A DNA stretch of 64,000 bases from Oscillospiraceae bacterium (GTDB taxonomy: Bacteria; Bacillota; Clostridia; Oscillospirales; Oscillospiraceae). Of this stretch, positions 17,349 to 26,236 are shown piece after piece. The stretch lies in the NCBI GenBank assembly GCA_017445385.1, contig JAFSUG010000030.1, positions 120,729 through 184,728 on the forward strand, in the 5' to 3' direction. A program made the position numbers and the translations under genes. Under the pieces are notes generated by a model, which did not search any database, had not been told where the DNA came from, and was given only the letters and a program-made list of their open reading frames with translations. Numbering within the stretch: the stretch's first letter is position 1; each line of letters opens with the position of its first letter.

Positions 17349-18848
17349 TTACTGCGCAGCCTTCAATCGCGCGATGCCGTCCGCGATGCGGCGGAGCGAT
17401 TCTTCCTTGCCGAGCAGGGCGCAGAGGTCGGTTGCGCCGCCGGGCGTGGACTCCTTGCCGGAAACGGCAACGCGCAGCGGCCAGAGCACGATGGAGTTTT
17501 TTACCTCCAGCTTTGCTGCAAGCTCGGTCAGCGCGGCATAGAGACTTTCGTTTGTCCAATCGGTGAGGTTTTCCAGAACGGGTACGCAAGCTTCCAACGC
17601 GGCAAGCGAGTTTTCGAGCGTTGTTTTGGACTTTTTGTGAACGTAGAGCGCAACGTCGTAATCTGGCAGCTTTGCAAGGAAGTCTACGCGCCCCGGCAGA
17701 TCGGTAAGGATCTCGCAGCGCGACTGCACAAGCGCGGCAACGGTTTTCAGGTTGATTGCCGGATTCGGGATTGCTTCGCGCAGGATCGGCTCGGCTTTTT
17801 CGAAGAAGACTTCCGGCGGCAGCTTCTTCATGTACTCACTGTTCATCCAGCGCAGCTTTGCAATATCGAACACGGCAGGGGATTTGGAGATGCCGGCAAT
17901 ATCAAACGCCTCGGCAAGCTCGGACAGCGTGAAGAATTCACGCTCGGCAAGCGCACCCTTCGGCGACCAGCCGAGCAGCGCAACGTAGTTGAGCACGGCC
18001 TCGGTGAGGTAGCCTTCGTTCATCAGATCCTCGTAGCTCGGATCGCCGTGGCGCTTGGACATCTTATGCTGCGCATCGCGCATAACGGGGGAGCAGTGAA
18101 TATAGGTGGGCACGTCCCATCCGAACGATTCATAGAGCAGGTTATACTTCGGCGCGGAGGACAGGTATTCGCTGCCGCGCACAACGTGCGTAATGCCCAT
18201 GAGGTGATCGTCAATCACGTTTGCGAAGTTATAGGTGGGCAGTCCGTCGGACTTGAGCAGAATCTGATCGTCCAGCTCGCTGTTTTCAACCGTGATATCG
18301 CCGAAGGAGGCATCGTGGAACGTCGTCGTTCCTTTCTGGGGGATCTTCTGGCGAATGACGTAAGAGGCTCCGGATGCGATTTTTTCCGCGATCTCCGCAT
18401 CGGTGAGCTTCGGGCAATCGCAAACGTGCTTCTGAATCTCCTTCGGGTCTGCCGGCTCGGTTTCGTCCTTGCCGCAGAAGCAGCGGTACGCGCCGCCCTT
18501 GGAGATCAGCAGCTCGGCGTATTTACCGTAGGTATCGCGCCGCTGCGACTGAATGTACGGCGCAACCGGACCGCCGACGTCCGGCCCTTCGTCATGCGTC
18601 AGGCCGCACTGCGCCATCGTGCGATAGATCACGTCCGTTGCGCCCTCGACAAGGCGACCCTGGTCAGTATCCTCAATGCGGAGGATAAACGTGCCGCCGG
18701 CATTTCTTGCGATCAGCCACGTATAGAGCGCCGTGCGCAGATTGCCAACGTGCATATAGCCCGTGGGGCTGGGGGCAAAACGCGTGCGGACTTTACCCTT
18801 GGGGATTTTGGCTTCCATTTCTTCAAAGTATTTCATATCGAGTTCCAT
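17349..18848 (-). CDS. gltX: Glutamate-tRNA ligase
   Basis: The 499 residues are a class I aminoacyl-tRNA synthetase. RFAPSPTGYMHVGNLRTAL contains the HIGH-type signature, and KMSKRHGD is the KMSKS motif near residue 250. The zinc-associated cysteines CFCGKDE and CDCP follow. The enzyme charges tRNA-Glu, and in many Clostridia also tRNA-Gln, for later amidation. The ATG at 18848 lies just past the stop of mtnN, and its ribosome site GGAGG is inside the last codons of mtnN, so the genes are translationally linked. Confidence 0.95.
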   Translation of the reverse strand: MELDMKYFEEMEAKIPKGKVRTRFAPSPTGYMHVGNLRTALYTWLIARNAGGTFILRIEDTDQGRLVEGATDVIYRTMAQCGLTHDEGPDVGGPVAPYIQSQRRDTYGKYAELLISKGGAYRCFCGKDETEPADPKEIQKHVCDCPKLTDAEIAEKIASGASYVIRQKIPQKGTTTFHDASFGDITVENSELDDQILLKSDGLPTYNFANVIDDHLMGITHVVRGSEYLSSAPKYNLLYESFGWDVPTYIHCSPVMRDAQHKMSKRHGDPSYEDLMNEGYLTEAVLNYVALLGWSPKGALAEREFFTLSELAEAFDIAGISKSPAVFDIAKLRWMNSEYMKKLPPEVFFEKAEPILREAIPNPAINLKTVAALVQSRCEILTDLPGRVDFLAKLPDYDVALYVHKKSKTTLENSLAALEACVPVLENLTDWTNESLYAALTELAAKLEVKNSIVLWPLRVAVSGKESTPGGATDLCALLGKEESLRRIADGIARLKAAQ

Positions 18849-18849
18849 T

Positions 18850-19584
18850 TCAGTGTTCCTCCATGGTGAAATTACGAACCATCCGCTCTAATACGGCGGC
18901 GGAGAGGTCGGCGGTCTGCTGCTCAAACTCCGTGAATGAGCCGTGGGAAGTACCGTCGGCAAGGTCGGAGATCGCGCGCAGTACGATGAACGGTACGCCG
19001 GAAAGCGCTGCTGTCTGCGCGATGGCGCCGCCCTCCATTTCGGCGGCAAGCGCATGGAATTCCGACGCGATCGCGCGTTTTAATTCCTGCGATGCGATAA
19101 ACTGATCGCCCGTTGCAATGCGCCCGGCGCGGATCTTTTCCGCGGCGATGAAATCCGCAGCCGCAATTTTGAAGGCGTTTGCAAGGCACGGATCGGAGCA
19201 GAAAACGGTGGGGTGATCGGGATCGCCGTCGGCAAAAAGACTGCCGCGAACTCTGCCGAACGGCGTAACGTCAAAATCGTGCTGCACAAGCTCCGTGCCG
19301 ATCACGATATCGCCGACCGCGAGCCCTTCGCCGATGCCGCCTGCAATGCCGGTATTGATCATGTAATCCACCGCGAAACGATCGATCAAGATCTGTGCGC
19401 AGCGCGCGGCATTGACTTTACCAACGCCGCTTTTTACGAGAACGACTTCGTTTTCGCCGAGCGTTCCCTTATAAAACGTCAGTCCGGCAAAATCGGTTTT
19501 TTCCGCGCCGGAAAGCGCATCGCGCAGCTGCGCAACCTCGCTTTCCATCGCGCCGATCACGCCGAATTTGATTTTACGGTTCAT
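18850..19584 (-). CDS. mtnN: 5'-methylthioadenosine/S-adenosylhomocysteine nucleosidase
   Basis: The 244-residue protein has the family motifs GAMESEV with the catalytic-site glutamate at about residue 14, NTGIAGGI, the late EMEGGAIAQ, and ISDLADG with the catalytic aspartate. It cleaves the glycosidic bond of methylthioadenosine and S-adenosylhomocysteine, recycling by-products of SAM use. It is the first gene of a two-gene unit with gltX and has a near-perfect promoter. Confidence 0.94.
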   Translation of the reverse strand: MNRKIKFGVIGAMESEVAQLRDALSGAEKTDFAGLTFYKGTLGENEVVLVKSGVGKVNAARCAQILIDRFAVDYMINTGIAGGIGEGLAVGDIVIGTELVQHDFDVTPFGRVRGSLFADGDPDHPTVFCSDPCLANAFKIAAADFIAAEKIRAGRIATGDQFIASQELKRAIASEFHALAAEMEGGAIAQTAALSGVPFIVLRAISDLADGTSHGSFTEFEQQTADLSAAVLERMVRNFTMEEH

Positions 19585-19623
19585 TGATCTTTCTCCTCTT
19601 TTCGGAATCTCAAATTCGATACT

Positions 19624-19652
19624 ATAATAATTTTAATTGCGAAAGCTGTCAA
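19624..19652 (-). promoter_or_regulatory. Promoter for mtnN-gltX
   Basis: On the minus strand TTGACA (19652-19647) and TATTAT (19629-19624) are 17 bases apart. It is divergent from the trpS promoter, whose -35 lies only 8 bases away. Confidence 0.82.
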
Positions 19653-19659
19653 TGTTTTC

Positions 19660-19688
19660 TTGTAAAAAGCAAGCAAATATGGTAAACT
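19660..19688 (+). promoter_or_regulatory. Promoter for trpS
   Basis: TTGTAA at 19660-19665 and TAAACT at 19683-19688 are separated by 17 bases. No T-box is present in the 50-base leader, unlike many trpS genes of this group. Confidence 0.65.
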
Positions 19689-19738
19689 GTTCCTGCTTAT
19701 GCTTTTACGCAATTTATAAAATCAGAAGGAATGAGATC

Positions 19739-20731
19739 ATGGATCAGAAAAAACGCATTTTCAGCGGCATTCAGCCGAGCGGCGATCTGACGCTCGGCTC
19801 GTATATGGGGGCAATCAAGAGCTGGGCTGCCCTGCAGGAGGATTATGATTGCCTGTTTTGCATCGTGGATATGCACGCGATCACCGTGCGGCAGAACCCT
19901 GCCGATCTCCGGCGGCGGACGCTGGAGCAGATGGCGCAGTATATTGCCTGCGGACTCGATCCCGAAAAGAATATCATGTTCGTGCAGAGTCACGTTCCGC
20001 AGCATGCGGAGCTGAGCTGGGTGCTCGGCTGCTATACGCAGTTCGGCGAGCTGAGCCGCATGACGCAGTTCAAGGATAAATCCGCCAAACACGCGGACAA
20101 TATTACGGCAGGTCTGTTTACGTACCCGGTTTTGATGGCGGCGGATATTTTGCTCTACCAGGCGGATCTCGTACCGGTTGGGCAGGATCAGAAGCAGCAC
20201 GTTGAGCTCTGCCGCGATATCGCTGCGCGCTTTAACAATTCCTTCCCCGATACCTTCACGATCCCGGAACCCTTCATTCCCAAGATGGGCGCGCGGATCA
20301 TGAGCCTCGGCACGCCGGAGAATAAGATGTCCAAATCCGAGCCGGACGGCTGTGTGTTCCTGATGGATTCGCCGGAGGATATCGCGCGGAAGTTCAAGCG
20401 CGCCGTGACAGACTGCGAAACAGCCGTGCGCTACGATAAGGAGAATAAACCCGGCGTTTCCAACCTGCTCACGATCTACTGCGCTGCCACCGGAAAAACG
20501 ATCGAGCAGGCGGAAGCGGACTTCGCAGGGCAGGGCTACGGCGTTTTCAAGCCGGCTGTGGGCGAGGCGGTGATCGAGCTGCTGCGCCCGATCCGCGAGG
20601 AGAGCCAGCGGCTGCTGAAGGATAAAGCGTATCTGGAAGCGGTCTGCAAGGACGGCGCGGAGAAAGCATCGTATCTTGCAACGAAAACGCTGCGCAAGGT
20701 CTATAAAAAAGTTGGGTTCGTTGCCCGGTAA
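19739..20731 (+). CDS. trpS: Tryptophan-tRNA ligase
   Basis: The 330-residue protein has the class I signatures GIQPSGDLTLGSYMGAI (HIGH region) and ENKMSKSEPDG (KMSKS). It attaches tryptophan to its tRNA. The ATG at 19739 follows AGAAGGAATG at a proper distance. The longer upstream frame contains the promoter and is not coding. The next gene starts 13 bases after the stop, so the two may be cotranscribed. Confidence 0.95.
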   Translation: MDQKKRIFSGIQPSGDLTLGSYMGAIKSWAALQEDYDCLFCIVDMHAITVRQNPADLRRRTLEQMAQYIACGLDPEKNIMFVQSHVPQHAELSWVLGCYTQFGELSRMTQFKDKSAKHADNITAGLFTYPVLMAADILLYQADLVPVGQDQKQHVELCRDIAARFNNSFPDTFTIPEPFIPKMGARIMSLGTPENKMSKSEPDGCVFLMDSPEDIARKFKRAVTDCETAVRYDKENKPGVSNLLTIYCAATGKTIEQAEADFAGQGYGVFKPAVGEAVIELLRPIREESQRLLKDKAYLEAVCKDGAEKASYLATKTLRKVYKKVGFVAR

Positions 20732-20744
20732 CGAGGGATAGATT

Positions 20745-21830
20745 ATGGATAGAAGTGTGATCATTAAGCTGCTGATGGCGCTTGTTGTTGCTGGCGTCGT
20801 CGCGTTTCTTTCAACGCCGCTTGTGAAAAGTCTTGCCTATAAAATCGGCGCGGTAGACGTCCCGAAGGACGGCAGAAGAATGCATAAAACGCCGATCCCG
20901 CGTCTCGGCGGACTTGCGATTTTCTTTGCGTTTATGCTCTCGACGCTGCTGTTTGCGAAGATCGATCAGCAGATCCGCGGCATTATGCTCGGCTCGGCGC
21001 TGATCGTGATCGTCGGCGTTTTGGATGATATTTATGCGCTCAAGGCGATCCCGAAGTTTTTGGTGCAGATCGTTGCGGCAGGAATCGTTGTTGCGCACGG
21101 CTGCACGATTCAGTTCCTTTCCAACCCGAACGTTTTCAGCGATGCAACTTACCTGAATCTCGGATGGCTTTCCTATCCGCTCACGATCATCTGGATCGTT
21201 GCGATCACGAACGCCGTTAACTTCATCGATGGACTTGACGGTCTTGCGGTTGGCGTGAGCGCAATCTCCACGGCTTCGCAGCTCGTGATTGCGCTGCTGG
21301 TTGCGGAGGGAAATATTGCCGTGATCCTCGCCGCGCTGCTCGGCGCGTGCATGGGTTTTATTCCGTATAATCTCAATCCGGCGAAGATATTTATGGGCGA
21401 TACCGGCGCAACGTTCCTCGGTTTCGTTATGGCGAGCCTGTCCATTATGGGACTTTTCAAGCTCTACGCCGTTATCTCGTTTGCGGTTCCGTTCCTGATC
21501 CTCGGCATTCCGATTTTTGATATTTGCTTTGCCATCTTGCGCCGCCTTGCGAAAGGGCAGAACCCGATGCAGGCCGACCGCGGACACATCCACCACCGCA
21601 TCATCGATATGGGCTTTAATCAGAAGCAGTCTGTTGCGATCACTTATATGCTTACGGCGATTCTTGGCCTCTGCGCCGTTGTGCTTGCCACAAACGGCGA
21701 GATGCGCGCGCTCGTTCTGATTGGCTCGATTTTGCTTGTTGGCGGCATCGGCGTTTCGATGATTTTTTCCAAGCGGCAGGCGGACGCGCCGCAAGAGGAA
21801 GAGAAAAAGGAAGATACAGAAAATGAGTAA
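20745..21830 (+). CDS. Undecaprenyl-phosphate glycosyl-1-phosphate transferase (WecA/TagO type)
   Basis: The 361-residue membrane protein has about ten hydrophobic helices and the family's cytoplasmic motifs: VLDDIYALK, NAVNFIDGLDGLA, FMGDTGATFLG, and ADRGHIHHR, the HIHHR loop typical of WecA/TagO rather than MraY. It moves GlcNAc-1-phosphate (or a similar sugar phosphate) onto undecaprenyl phosphate, starting teichoic acid or polysaccharide synthesis. The charged C-terminal tail is cytoplasmic. Its last bases overlap the start of the epimerase gene, the expected partner for making ManNAc. Confidence 0.92.
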   Translation: MDRSVIIKLLMALVVAGVVAFLSTPLVKSLAYKIGAVDVPKDGRRMHKTPIPRLGGLAIFFAFMLSTLLFAKIDQQIRGIMLGSALIVIVGVLDDIYALKAIPKFLVQIVAAGIVVAHGCTIQFLSNPNVFSDATYLNLGWLSYPLTIIWIVAITNAVNFIDGLDGLAVGVSAISTASQLVIALLVAEGNIAVILAALLGACMGFIPYNLNPAKIFMGDTGATFLGFVMASLSIMGLFKLYAVISFAVPFLILGIPIFDICFAILRRLAKGQNPMQADRGHIHHRIIDMGFNQKQSVAITYMLTAILGLCAVVLATNGEMRALVLIGSILLVGGIGVSMIFSKRQADAPQEEEKKEDTENE

Positions 21831-22971
21831 ACTGAAAATCATGTCCGTTTTCGGGACGCGCCCGGAAGCGATCAAGATGGCGCCGCTCGTTCAGGAGCTG
21901 GCAAAGCACCCTGAGATTGAAAGCATCTGCTGCCTGACAGGCCAGCACCGCGAAATGCTCGATTCCGTTATGGAGATTTTCAATCTCAAGGGCGACTATG
22001 ACCTTGATATTATGGAAAAGAGCCAGACGCTCTCCACGATCACAACGAAAACGCTGCTCGGCATGGATCGCGTAATCGATACGGCAAAGCCGGATATGAT
22101 CCTTGTCCACGGCGATACCTCTACGACGTTTGCCGGCGCGCTCGCGGCGTTTTATCATCAGATCCCCGTGGGCCACGTGGAGGCGGGCCTTCGCACGTGG
22201 GACAAGTATTCGCCGTTCCCGGAGGAGATTAACCGCACGCTGACCGGCGATATTGCAACGCTCCATTTCGCGCCGACGATCGCAAACCGCGAGAACCTGC
22301 TGCGCGAGAGCATCCAAGGCGAGATCTTCATCACGGGCAATACTGCCATTGACTCGATGAAGTATTCCGTTCGTGACGATTACCGCTTCCATACCGAGGC
22401 GCTGAACGAGCTGGATTTCAAAAACCGCCGCGTGATCGTGCTTACCTGCCACCGCCGCGAAAATTACGGAAAGCCGATGGAGGACATCCTATCCGCGATC
22501 CGCGAGCTTACGCTTGCGCATCCGGAGATCGACGTCGTCTATCCCGTGCATTTAAGCCCGGTTGTGCGCGAGTGCGCAGGGCGCATTCTCGGCGGACTGA
22601 AAAACGTACATCTGATCGACCCTGTGGACGTGCAGGAAATGCACAACCTGATGGCGAGAAGCTACATGGTCATGACCGATTCCGGCGGCCTGCAGGAAGA
22701 AGCGCCGGCGCTTGGCAAACCCGTGCTCGTTTTGCGTAGAGAAACCGAACGCCCGGAGGCGATCGGCGCGGGTACGGTGAAGCTGGCAGGCGTGGAAAAG
22801 GAAACCGTTTACGCCATGGCTTCGGAGCTGCTGGAAAGCGAAGAGGCCTATCATAAAATGGCAAAAGCCGTCAACCCTTACGGCGACGGCAATGCTTGCC
22901 CGCGCATTGCGCAGGCGATCTTATGGCATTTCGGCCGGACGGCGGAACGTCCTGCTGATTTCATGGCATAA
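21823..22971 (+). CDS. mnaA: UDP-N-acetylglucosamine 2-epimerase (non-hydrolysing)
   Basis: The 382 residues begin VFGTRPEAIKMAPLV and have VHGDTSTTFAGALAAF, HVEAGLRT, FPEEINR and TDSGGLQEEAPALGKPVL, all classic for MnaA/WecB. It interconverts UDP-GlcNAc and UDP-ManNAc, a precursor of wall teichoic acid linkage units. It overlaps the TagO-like gene by eight bases, so the two form a wall-polymer initiation pair. Confidence 0.95.
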   Translation: MSKLKIMSVFGTRPEAIKMAPLVQELAKHPEIESICCLTGQHREMLDSVMEIFNLKGDYDLDIMEKSQTLSTITTKTLLGMDRVIDTAKPDMILVHGDTSTTFAGALAAFYHQIPVGHVEAGLRTWDKYSPFPEEINRTLTGDIATLHFAPTIANRENLLRESIQGEIFITGNTAIDSMKYSVRDDYRFHTEALNELDFKNRRVIVLTCHRRENYGKPMEDILSAIRELTLAHPEIDVVYPVHLSPVVRECAGRILGGLKNVHLIDPVDVQEMHNLMARSYMVMTDSGGLQEEAPALGKPVLVLRRETERPEAIGAGTVKLAGVEKETVYAMASELLESEEAYHKMAKAVNPYGDGNACPRIAQAILWHFGRTAERPADFMA

Positions 22972-22996
22972 TTATCAATTGAGAGGGGGCGGCGCG

Positions 22997-23776
22997 ATGC
23001 GTAGACAGAATCTGCGCGCGGTGCTGTGGATGGCTGCCGCGGTGCTTTTGGTGCTTGCGGTGATCGGGATCCTTGCGTATATGGATCAGAGCAGCCTCAA
23101 CCGCAGCGGGATCGTGCTGCCCTCCGATACGCCGTCCGATCAAACGGAAAGCGAAGCGGTTGGCGAGCAGTTCGCGGCGGTTACGCCGGATAACGCGCCT
23201 GCGCTCGTGCGCGCGATGCAGCGCCCGGAGCGGTATCACCAGTCGCTCTCGATCGAAACGATCAGCGGCAGCGCTTCATCGGTGCGCACGGCTGAGATCT
23301 GGTATGCCGGCGGTGTATGGAAAATCGAGCAGACGGAGGGCGGACAAGTCCGCCACCTGTTGACCGATGAGAAGACGGCGTATCTCTGGTACGGCGATGA
23401 TTTGCGGACGGTACGCGCACAGGAACTTCCTGCAAACGTGACGCCGGACGATTTAACAGGAATTCCAACCTATGAAACGCTTACGGAAGCATCTCCGCAG
23501 AGCGTTTTGGAGGCGCACTATGAAGCGCCGGAAGAGCTGGAAGATGCGCCGTGCCTGTTTGCGCAGACGGCGCAGATGCGCTATTGGGTGGATCTTGCGG
23601 AAGGGCTGCTGCGCAAGGCGGAGCGGCTGGACGGCGAGAATACAGCCGTTCGGATCACGCAAACCGCGCTTTCATTGCCGGAGGCGGAAGACCCCGCGCT
23701 GGCGCGCGCTATGCGACTGCCGAACGGACAGACGCCGTTTGCGCCTACTGCAGAAGCAAAAACGCCGCAATCGTAA
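22997..23776 (+). CDS. Membrane-anchored extracellular protein, function unknown
   Basis: The 259-residue protein has a short basic N terminus and one hydrophobic helix (residues ~8-27), with no cysteine for lipidation, so it should be anchored facing outside. The rest is soluble, with alternating beta-like segments such as TAEIWYAGGVWKIEQ and KTAYLWYGDDLRTVR, a style seen in LolA-like lipid-binding folds, but I do not claim homology. It follows mnaA by 25 bases. GAGAGGGGG precedes the ATG. Its end overlaps a convergent gene by 32 bases. Confidence 0.75.
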   Translation: MRRQNLRAVLWMAAAVLLVLAVIGILAYMDQSSLNRSGIVLPSDTPSDQTESEAVGEQFAAVTPDNAPALVRAMQRPERYHQSLSIETISGSASSVRTAEIWYAGGVWKIEQTEGGQVRHLLTDEKTAYLWYGDDLRTVRAQELPANVTPDDLTGIPTYETLTEASPQSVLEAHYEAPEELEDAPCLFAQTAQMRYWVDLAEGLLRKAERLDGENTAVRITQTALSLPEAEDPALARAMRLPNGQTPFAPTAEAKTPQS

Positions 23777-24008
23777 TCAGTGTTGTAAGGCGGTCGCTTT
23801 CGTCGCCGCTCAGCAGCAGCAGTATCAGAACCGCAAGCACGAGCAGGTCTTCCGTTTCTAAGCTTTGGAGCATCGGAAGGTGCATGCCGCGCTGCGGCTC
23901 GGAACGCAGGACTGTATTTTCAGGCGTTTCGCAGCGGCTGTCGGGCTGCACGATCGTTTCGCGGCGATATGCGCCGTCAGCGCCGGGTACATAGCGATTA
24001 TACGTCAT
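23745..24008 (-). CDS. Small protein with C-terminal membrane segments, unknown
   Basis: The 87-residue frame has a polar N terminus (MTYNRYVPGADGAYRRE) and a hydrophobic C terminus with two stretches (DLLVLAVLILLLLSG and LTTLITIAAFLLLQ) separated by acidic residues. Its start overlaps the stop of the 103-residue gene behind it, so it is the last of three coupled small genes. I do not recognise a family. The acidic gap between two short helices suggests a hairpin inserted in the membrane. Confidence 0.7.
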   Translation of the reverse strand: MTYNRYVPGADGAYRRETIVQPDSRCETPENTVLRSEPQRGMHLPMLQSLETEDLLVLAVLILLLLSGDESDRLTTLITIAAFLLLQ

Positions 24009-24316
24009 ACTTCACCTGCCGTTTCCTGCTCGGGCTTTTGCTGCAGCGCAAACCGAGCTAAATTGGATAGGCGCGCAACTTCGATCGCGCGCTGCAGCTT
24101 TTGGCGGCGTGCCGGCTGCAAATACGGCGCCAGCGCCTGCAAAAGCGCCTCACGGCGGCTGTCTGCTGCCGTGGGGGGCAGATTGGGAAGCTGCGGAGCG
24201 GTTTCGCCGCTGTCCTCCGCCGGAGACAGCCCGAGGCCCTTGGCAATGTCCATGACCTGCGCAAGCTTTTCCGGATCGTTCAGTACGCCGAGAACTTTTT
24301 CTTCCAGATCGTCCAT
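24005..24316 (-). CDS. Small soluble protein, unknown, in a three-gene operon
   Basis: The 103 residues look helical (MDDLEEKVLGVLNDPEKLAQVMDIAKGLG, then a proline-rich linker and RREALLQALAPYLQPARRQKLQRAI). There is no membrane segment or signal peptide. The first helix resembles the DIQKVLGSKEGKALLQLL style of the preceding gene, hinting at related folds. It overlaps the next gene by four bases and follows the previous one by seven. Function unknown. Confidence 0.72.
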   Translation of the reverse strand: MDDLEEKVLGVLNDPEKLAQVMDIAKGLGLSPAEDSGETAPQLPNLPPTAADSRREALLQALAPYLQPARRQKLQRAIEVARLSNLARFALQQKPEQETAGEV

Positions 24317-24323
24317 TGTGTCC

Positions 24324-24557
24324 CTACTTTCTGTTGATCTGATCGATCAGAGAAGCGATTTCGGGCGACTGCATTGTTGGTGCAAGCAGCTCCTGCGCGT
24401 GCTGCATATCGCCGCGCTTGACCGATTCCGCTGCCTGGCGAAGCAGCTTTCCGCCATCACGGTTGAGCAGCTGCAAAAGAGCTTTTCCCTCTTTCGAGCC
24501 GAGTACTTTTTGAATATCCGCCTGCGAAAACGAGGGCAGACCGGTTTGATCGTTCAT
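24324..24557 (-). CDS. Small helical protein, unknown, first of a three-gene operon
   Basis: The 77-residue frame starts MNDQTGLPSFSQADIQKVL, with GGGAGG-like GGGAGG five bases before the ATG, and ends EIASLIDQINRK. It is predicted to be all-helical and soluble. The frame extends 36 codons further upstream, but only this start has a ribosome site. The three small genes are in one direction, close together, and divergent from a phosphodiesterase. I cannot name a family. Confidence 0.72.
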   Translation of the reverse strand: MNDQTGLPSFSQADIQKVLGSKEGKALLQLLNRDGGKLLRQAAESVKRGDMQHAQELLAPTMQSPEIASLIDQINRK

Positions 24558-24618
24558 AAAAACCTCCCATGCGGCTTGATAATAATGTATATGCGCGATG
24601 ATTGCGAAAGGTGAAAGA

Positions 24619-25080
24619 ATGAAGCTTCTGATTTTGTCGGATTCCCATGGCGAGCAGCGATACATGGAAGAGGCGGTTTACCGCGAAATGCCGGATCATA
24701 TCGTACATCTCGGCGACGTGATGCGCGATGCGCAGGCGCTGCACGATTGCTTTCCGGCAATCCCGATGACGAGCATGCCGGGCAACCGCGATTTTAACAC
24801 CGTCGATCCGCCGGTGATCGTTACGGTATTCGGCGGCGTAAAGTTTTTGCTGACGCACGGACATACGCTCGGCGTAAAGTTTTCCGCGCTGAAGCTGCTG
24901 CTTGCCGCGCAGGAGGCCGGCGTTCGCGCCGCGCTGTTCGGGCATACGCATCAGGCGGTAAACTTTGAGCAGCAGGGCGTTTTGCTGATGAATCCCGGCG
25001 CTGCCGGCGGATTCCAGCCGTCCTACGGCGTAATCGAGATTGAAAACGGTGAGATTTCAAGCCGCATTGAGCGGTTTTAG
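24619..25080 (+). CDS. Metallophosphoesterase of the YfcE/MJ0936 family
   Basis: The 153-residue protein has the calcineurin-like metal motifs in order: SDSHGEQ (residue ~7), HLGDVMRD, GNRDFNT, LTHGHTLGV and GHTHQAV. These bind two metal ions for phosphodiester hydrolysis. Small proteins of this group act as phosphodiesterases with broad specificity. The ATG at 24619 follows AAAGGTG. It is probably cotranscribed with coaX, 11 bases downstream. Confidence 0.9.
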   Translation: MKLLILSDSHGEQRYMEEAVYREMPDHIVHLGDVMRDAQALHDCFPAIPMTSMPGNRDFNTVDPPVIVTVFGGVKFLLTHGHTLGVKFSALKLLLAAQEAGVRAALFGHTHQAVNFEQQGVLLMNPGAAGGFQPSYGVIEIENGEISSRIERF

Positions 25081-25091
25081 AGGTGCGGAAA

Positions 25092-25862
25092 ATGATTTTA
25101 GCGATTGATATTGGCAACAGCAACGTTGTGATCGGCTTTGTGCAGGATCGGAAGGTTCTGCATAAGGTTCGGATTGCAACCGACGTGAAAAAAACCTCCG
25201 ATCAGTATTGGATGGATCTGAAAAACAGCCTGGAGCTTTTCGGCTACAAGGCGGAGGATATCGAAGGCGCGATTCTCGCCTCCGTTGTTCCGCCGGTGCT
25301 CAATTCCTGCAGAACGGCAATCAAAAAGCTGACCGGCATGGAACCGCTTGTAATCGGACCGGGCGTGAAGACGGGCATCAATATCCGAACGGATAATCCG
25401 GCGCAGGTCGGCAGTGATCTGATCACCGCGGCGGTTGCGGCGGTGAAAGAGTATCCGCTGCCGCTGCTGATTGTGGATATGGGCACGGCAACTACGATTT
25501 CCGCGATTGACGCTTCCGGCTCGTTCTTAGGGGGCAGCATCAGCCCCGGCGTTAAGATCTCCGCAGAAGCGCTTTCCGGCAGAACGGCGCAGCTTCCGGG
25601 AATCAGCTTAGAAGCGCCGAAGCACGCGATCGGCAGAAACACGATCGACTGCATGCAAAGCGGTTCGATGCTCGGTGCGGCGGCAATGCTCGATGGCATG
25701 ATTGCCCGAATGGAAAAGGAGCTCGGAGAGAAGGCAACGGTTGTTGCAACGGGCGGCATCGCGCGCTACGTGATCCCGATGTGCGAGCGCGAAATTCGCT
25801 ACGACAACGATCTGCTGCTGAAGGGGCTTGTGATCCTATACGAAAACAATAAAAAGTGCTGA
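25092..25862 (+). CDS. coaX: Type III pantothenate kinase
   Basis: The 256-residue protein begins ILAIDIGNSNVVIGFV, the phosphate-binding DxGNT-type motif of type III enzymes, and later has GSDLITAAVAAV, VDMGTATTISAID and GGSISPGVKIS. It catalyses the first step of CoA synthesis and, as a type III enzyme, is usually not inhibited by CoA. AGAGGTG precedes the ATG at 25092 by six bases. An in-frame GTG at 25083 overlaps that site and is less likely. Confidence 0.94.
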   Translation: MILAIDIGNSNVVIGFVQDRKVLHKVRIATDVKKTSDQYWMDLKNSLELFGYKAEDIEGAILASVVPPVLNSCRTAIKKLTGMEPLVIGPGVKTGINIRTDNPAQVGSDLITAAVAAVKEYPLPLLIVDMGTATTISAIDASGSFLGGSISPGVKISAEALSGRTAQLPGISLEAPKHAIGRNTIDCMQSGSMLGAAAMLDGMIARMEKELGEKATVVATGGIARYVIPMCEREIRYDNDLLLKGLVILYENNKKC

Positions 25863-25889
25863 TGATCTTTGATCATCAGCACTTTTTTT
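25851..25889. terminator. Bidirectional terminator after coaX
   Basis: AAAAAGTGCTGATGATC pairs with its complement around a three-base loop and is followed by a T run. It also ends the small convergent gene at 25888-26076. Confidence 0.92.
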
Positions 25890-26076
25890 ACAGCATTGTG
25901 AAAAACAGGAGCGTGCAGAGCGTGATGCAGACTGCCATAACGATTGCGGAGGCGGAATTGATCACACGCTCAAGGATACGGAAAAAGCCGGAAGCGGCGG
26001 AGAATTCGGGCTCGACGGGCATTGAGACATAGGGACGGATGTCAATTACGTTCGAAGCAATTTTTGTCTGTTTCAT
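25888..26076 (-). CDS. Small single-span membrane protein, unknown
   Basis: The 62-residue protein has a polar N-terminal half (MKQTKIASNVIDIRPYV) and a C-terminal hydrophobic segment ending TLLFFTML, so it is probably a tail-anchored protein. AGGAGG lies nine bases before the ATG, which supports real translation. It sits between coaX and the lysozyme gene, with a long divergent spacer. Function unknown. Confidence 0.75.
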   Translation of the reverse strand: MKQTKIASNVIDIRPYVSMPVEPEFSAASGFFRILERVINSASAIVMAVCITLCTLLFFTML

Positions 26077-26179
26077 AGCAGATTACCTCCTTTGTGCCTT
26101 CAGCTTATCAATTTATAAGTCCGTTAAAACGGACACAAAAACAGGTGTAATTTGCAATTTGTAACAATTTCGGTTATAC

Positions 26180-26209
26180 TTGACATAACTCGTAATTATT
26201 TTGTAAATT
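26180..26209 (+). promoter_or_regulatory. Promoter for the lysozyme-SLH gene
   Basis: TTGACA at 26180-26185 and TAAATT at 26204-26209 are 18 bases apart, in AT-rich DNA. It lies 28 bases before the TTG start. Confidence 0.65.
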
Positions 26210-26236
26210 TTAGCGTTTGTAAGTGAGGACTTCTAT

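Noticed and set aside
19660..19738. T-box before trpS
   Set aside because: The leader is too short and has no T-box motif.
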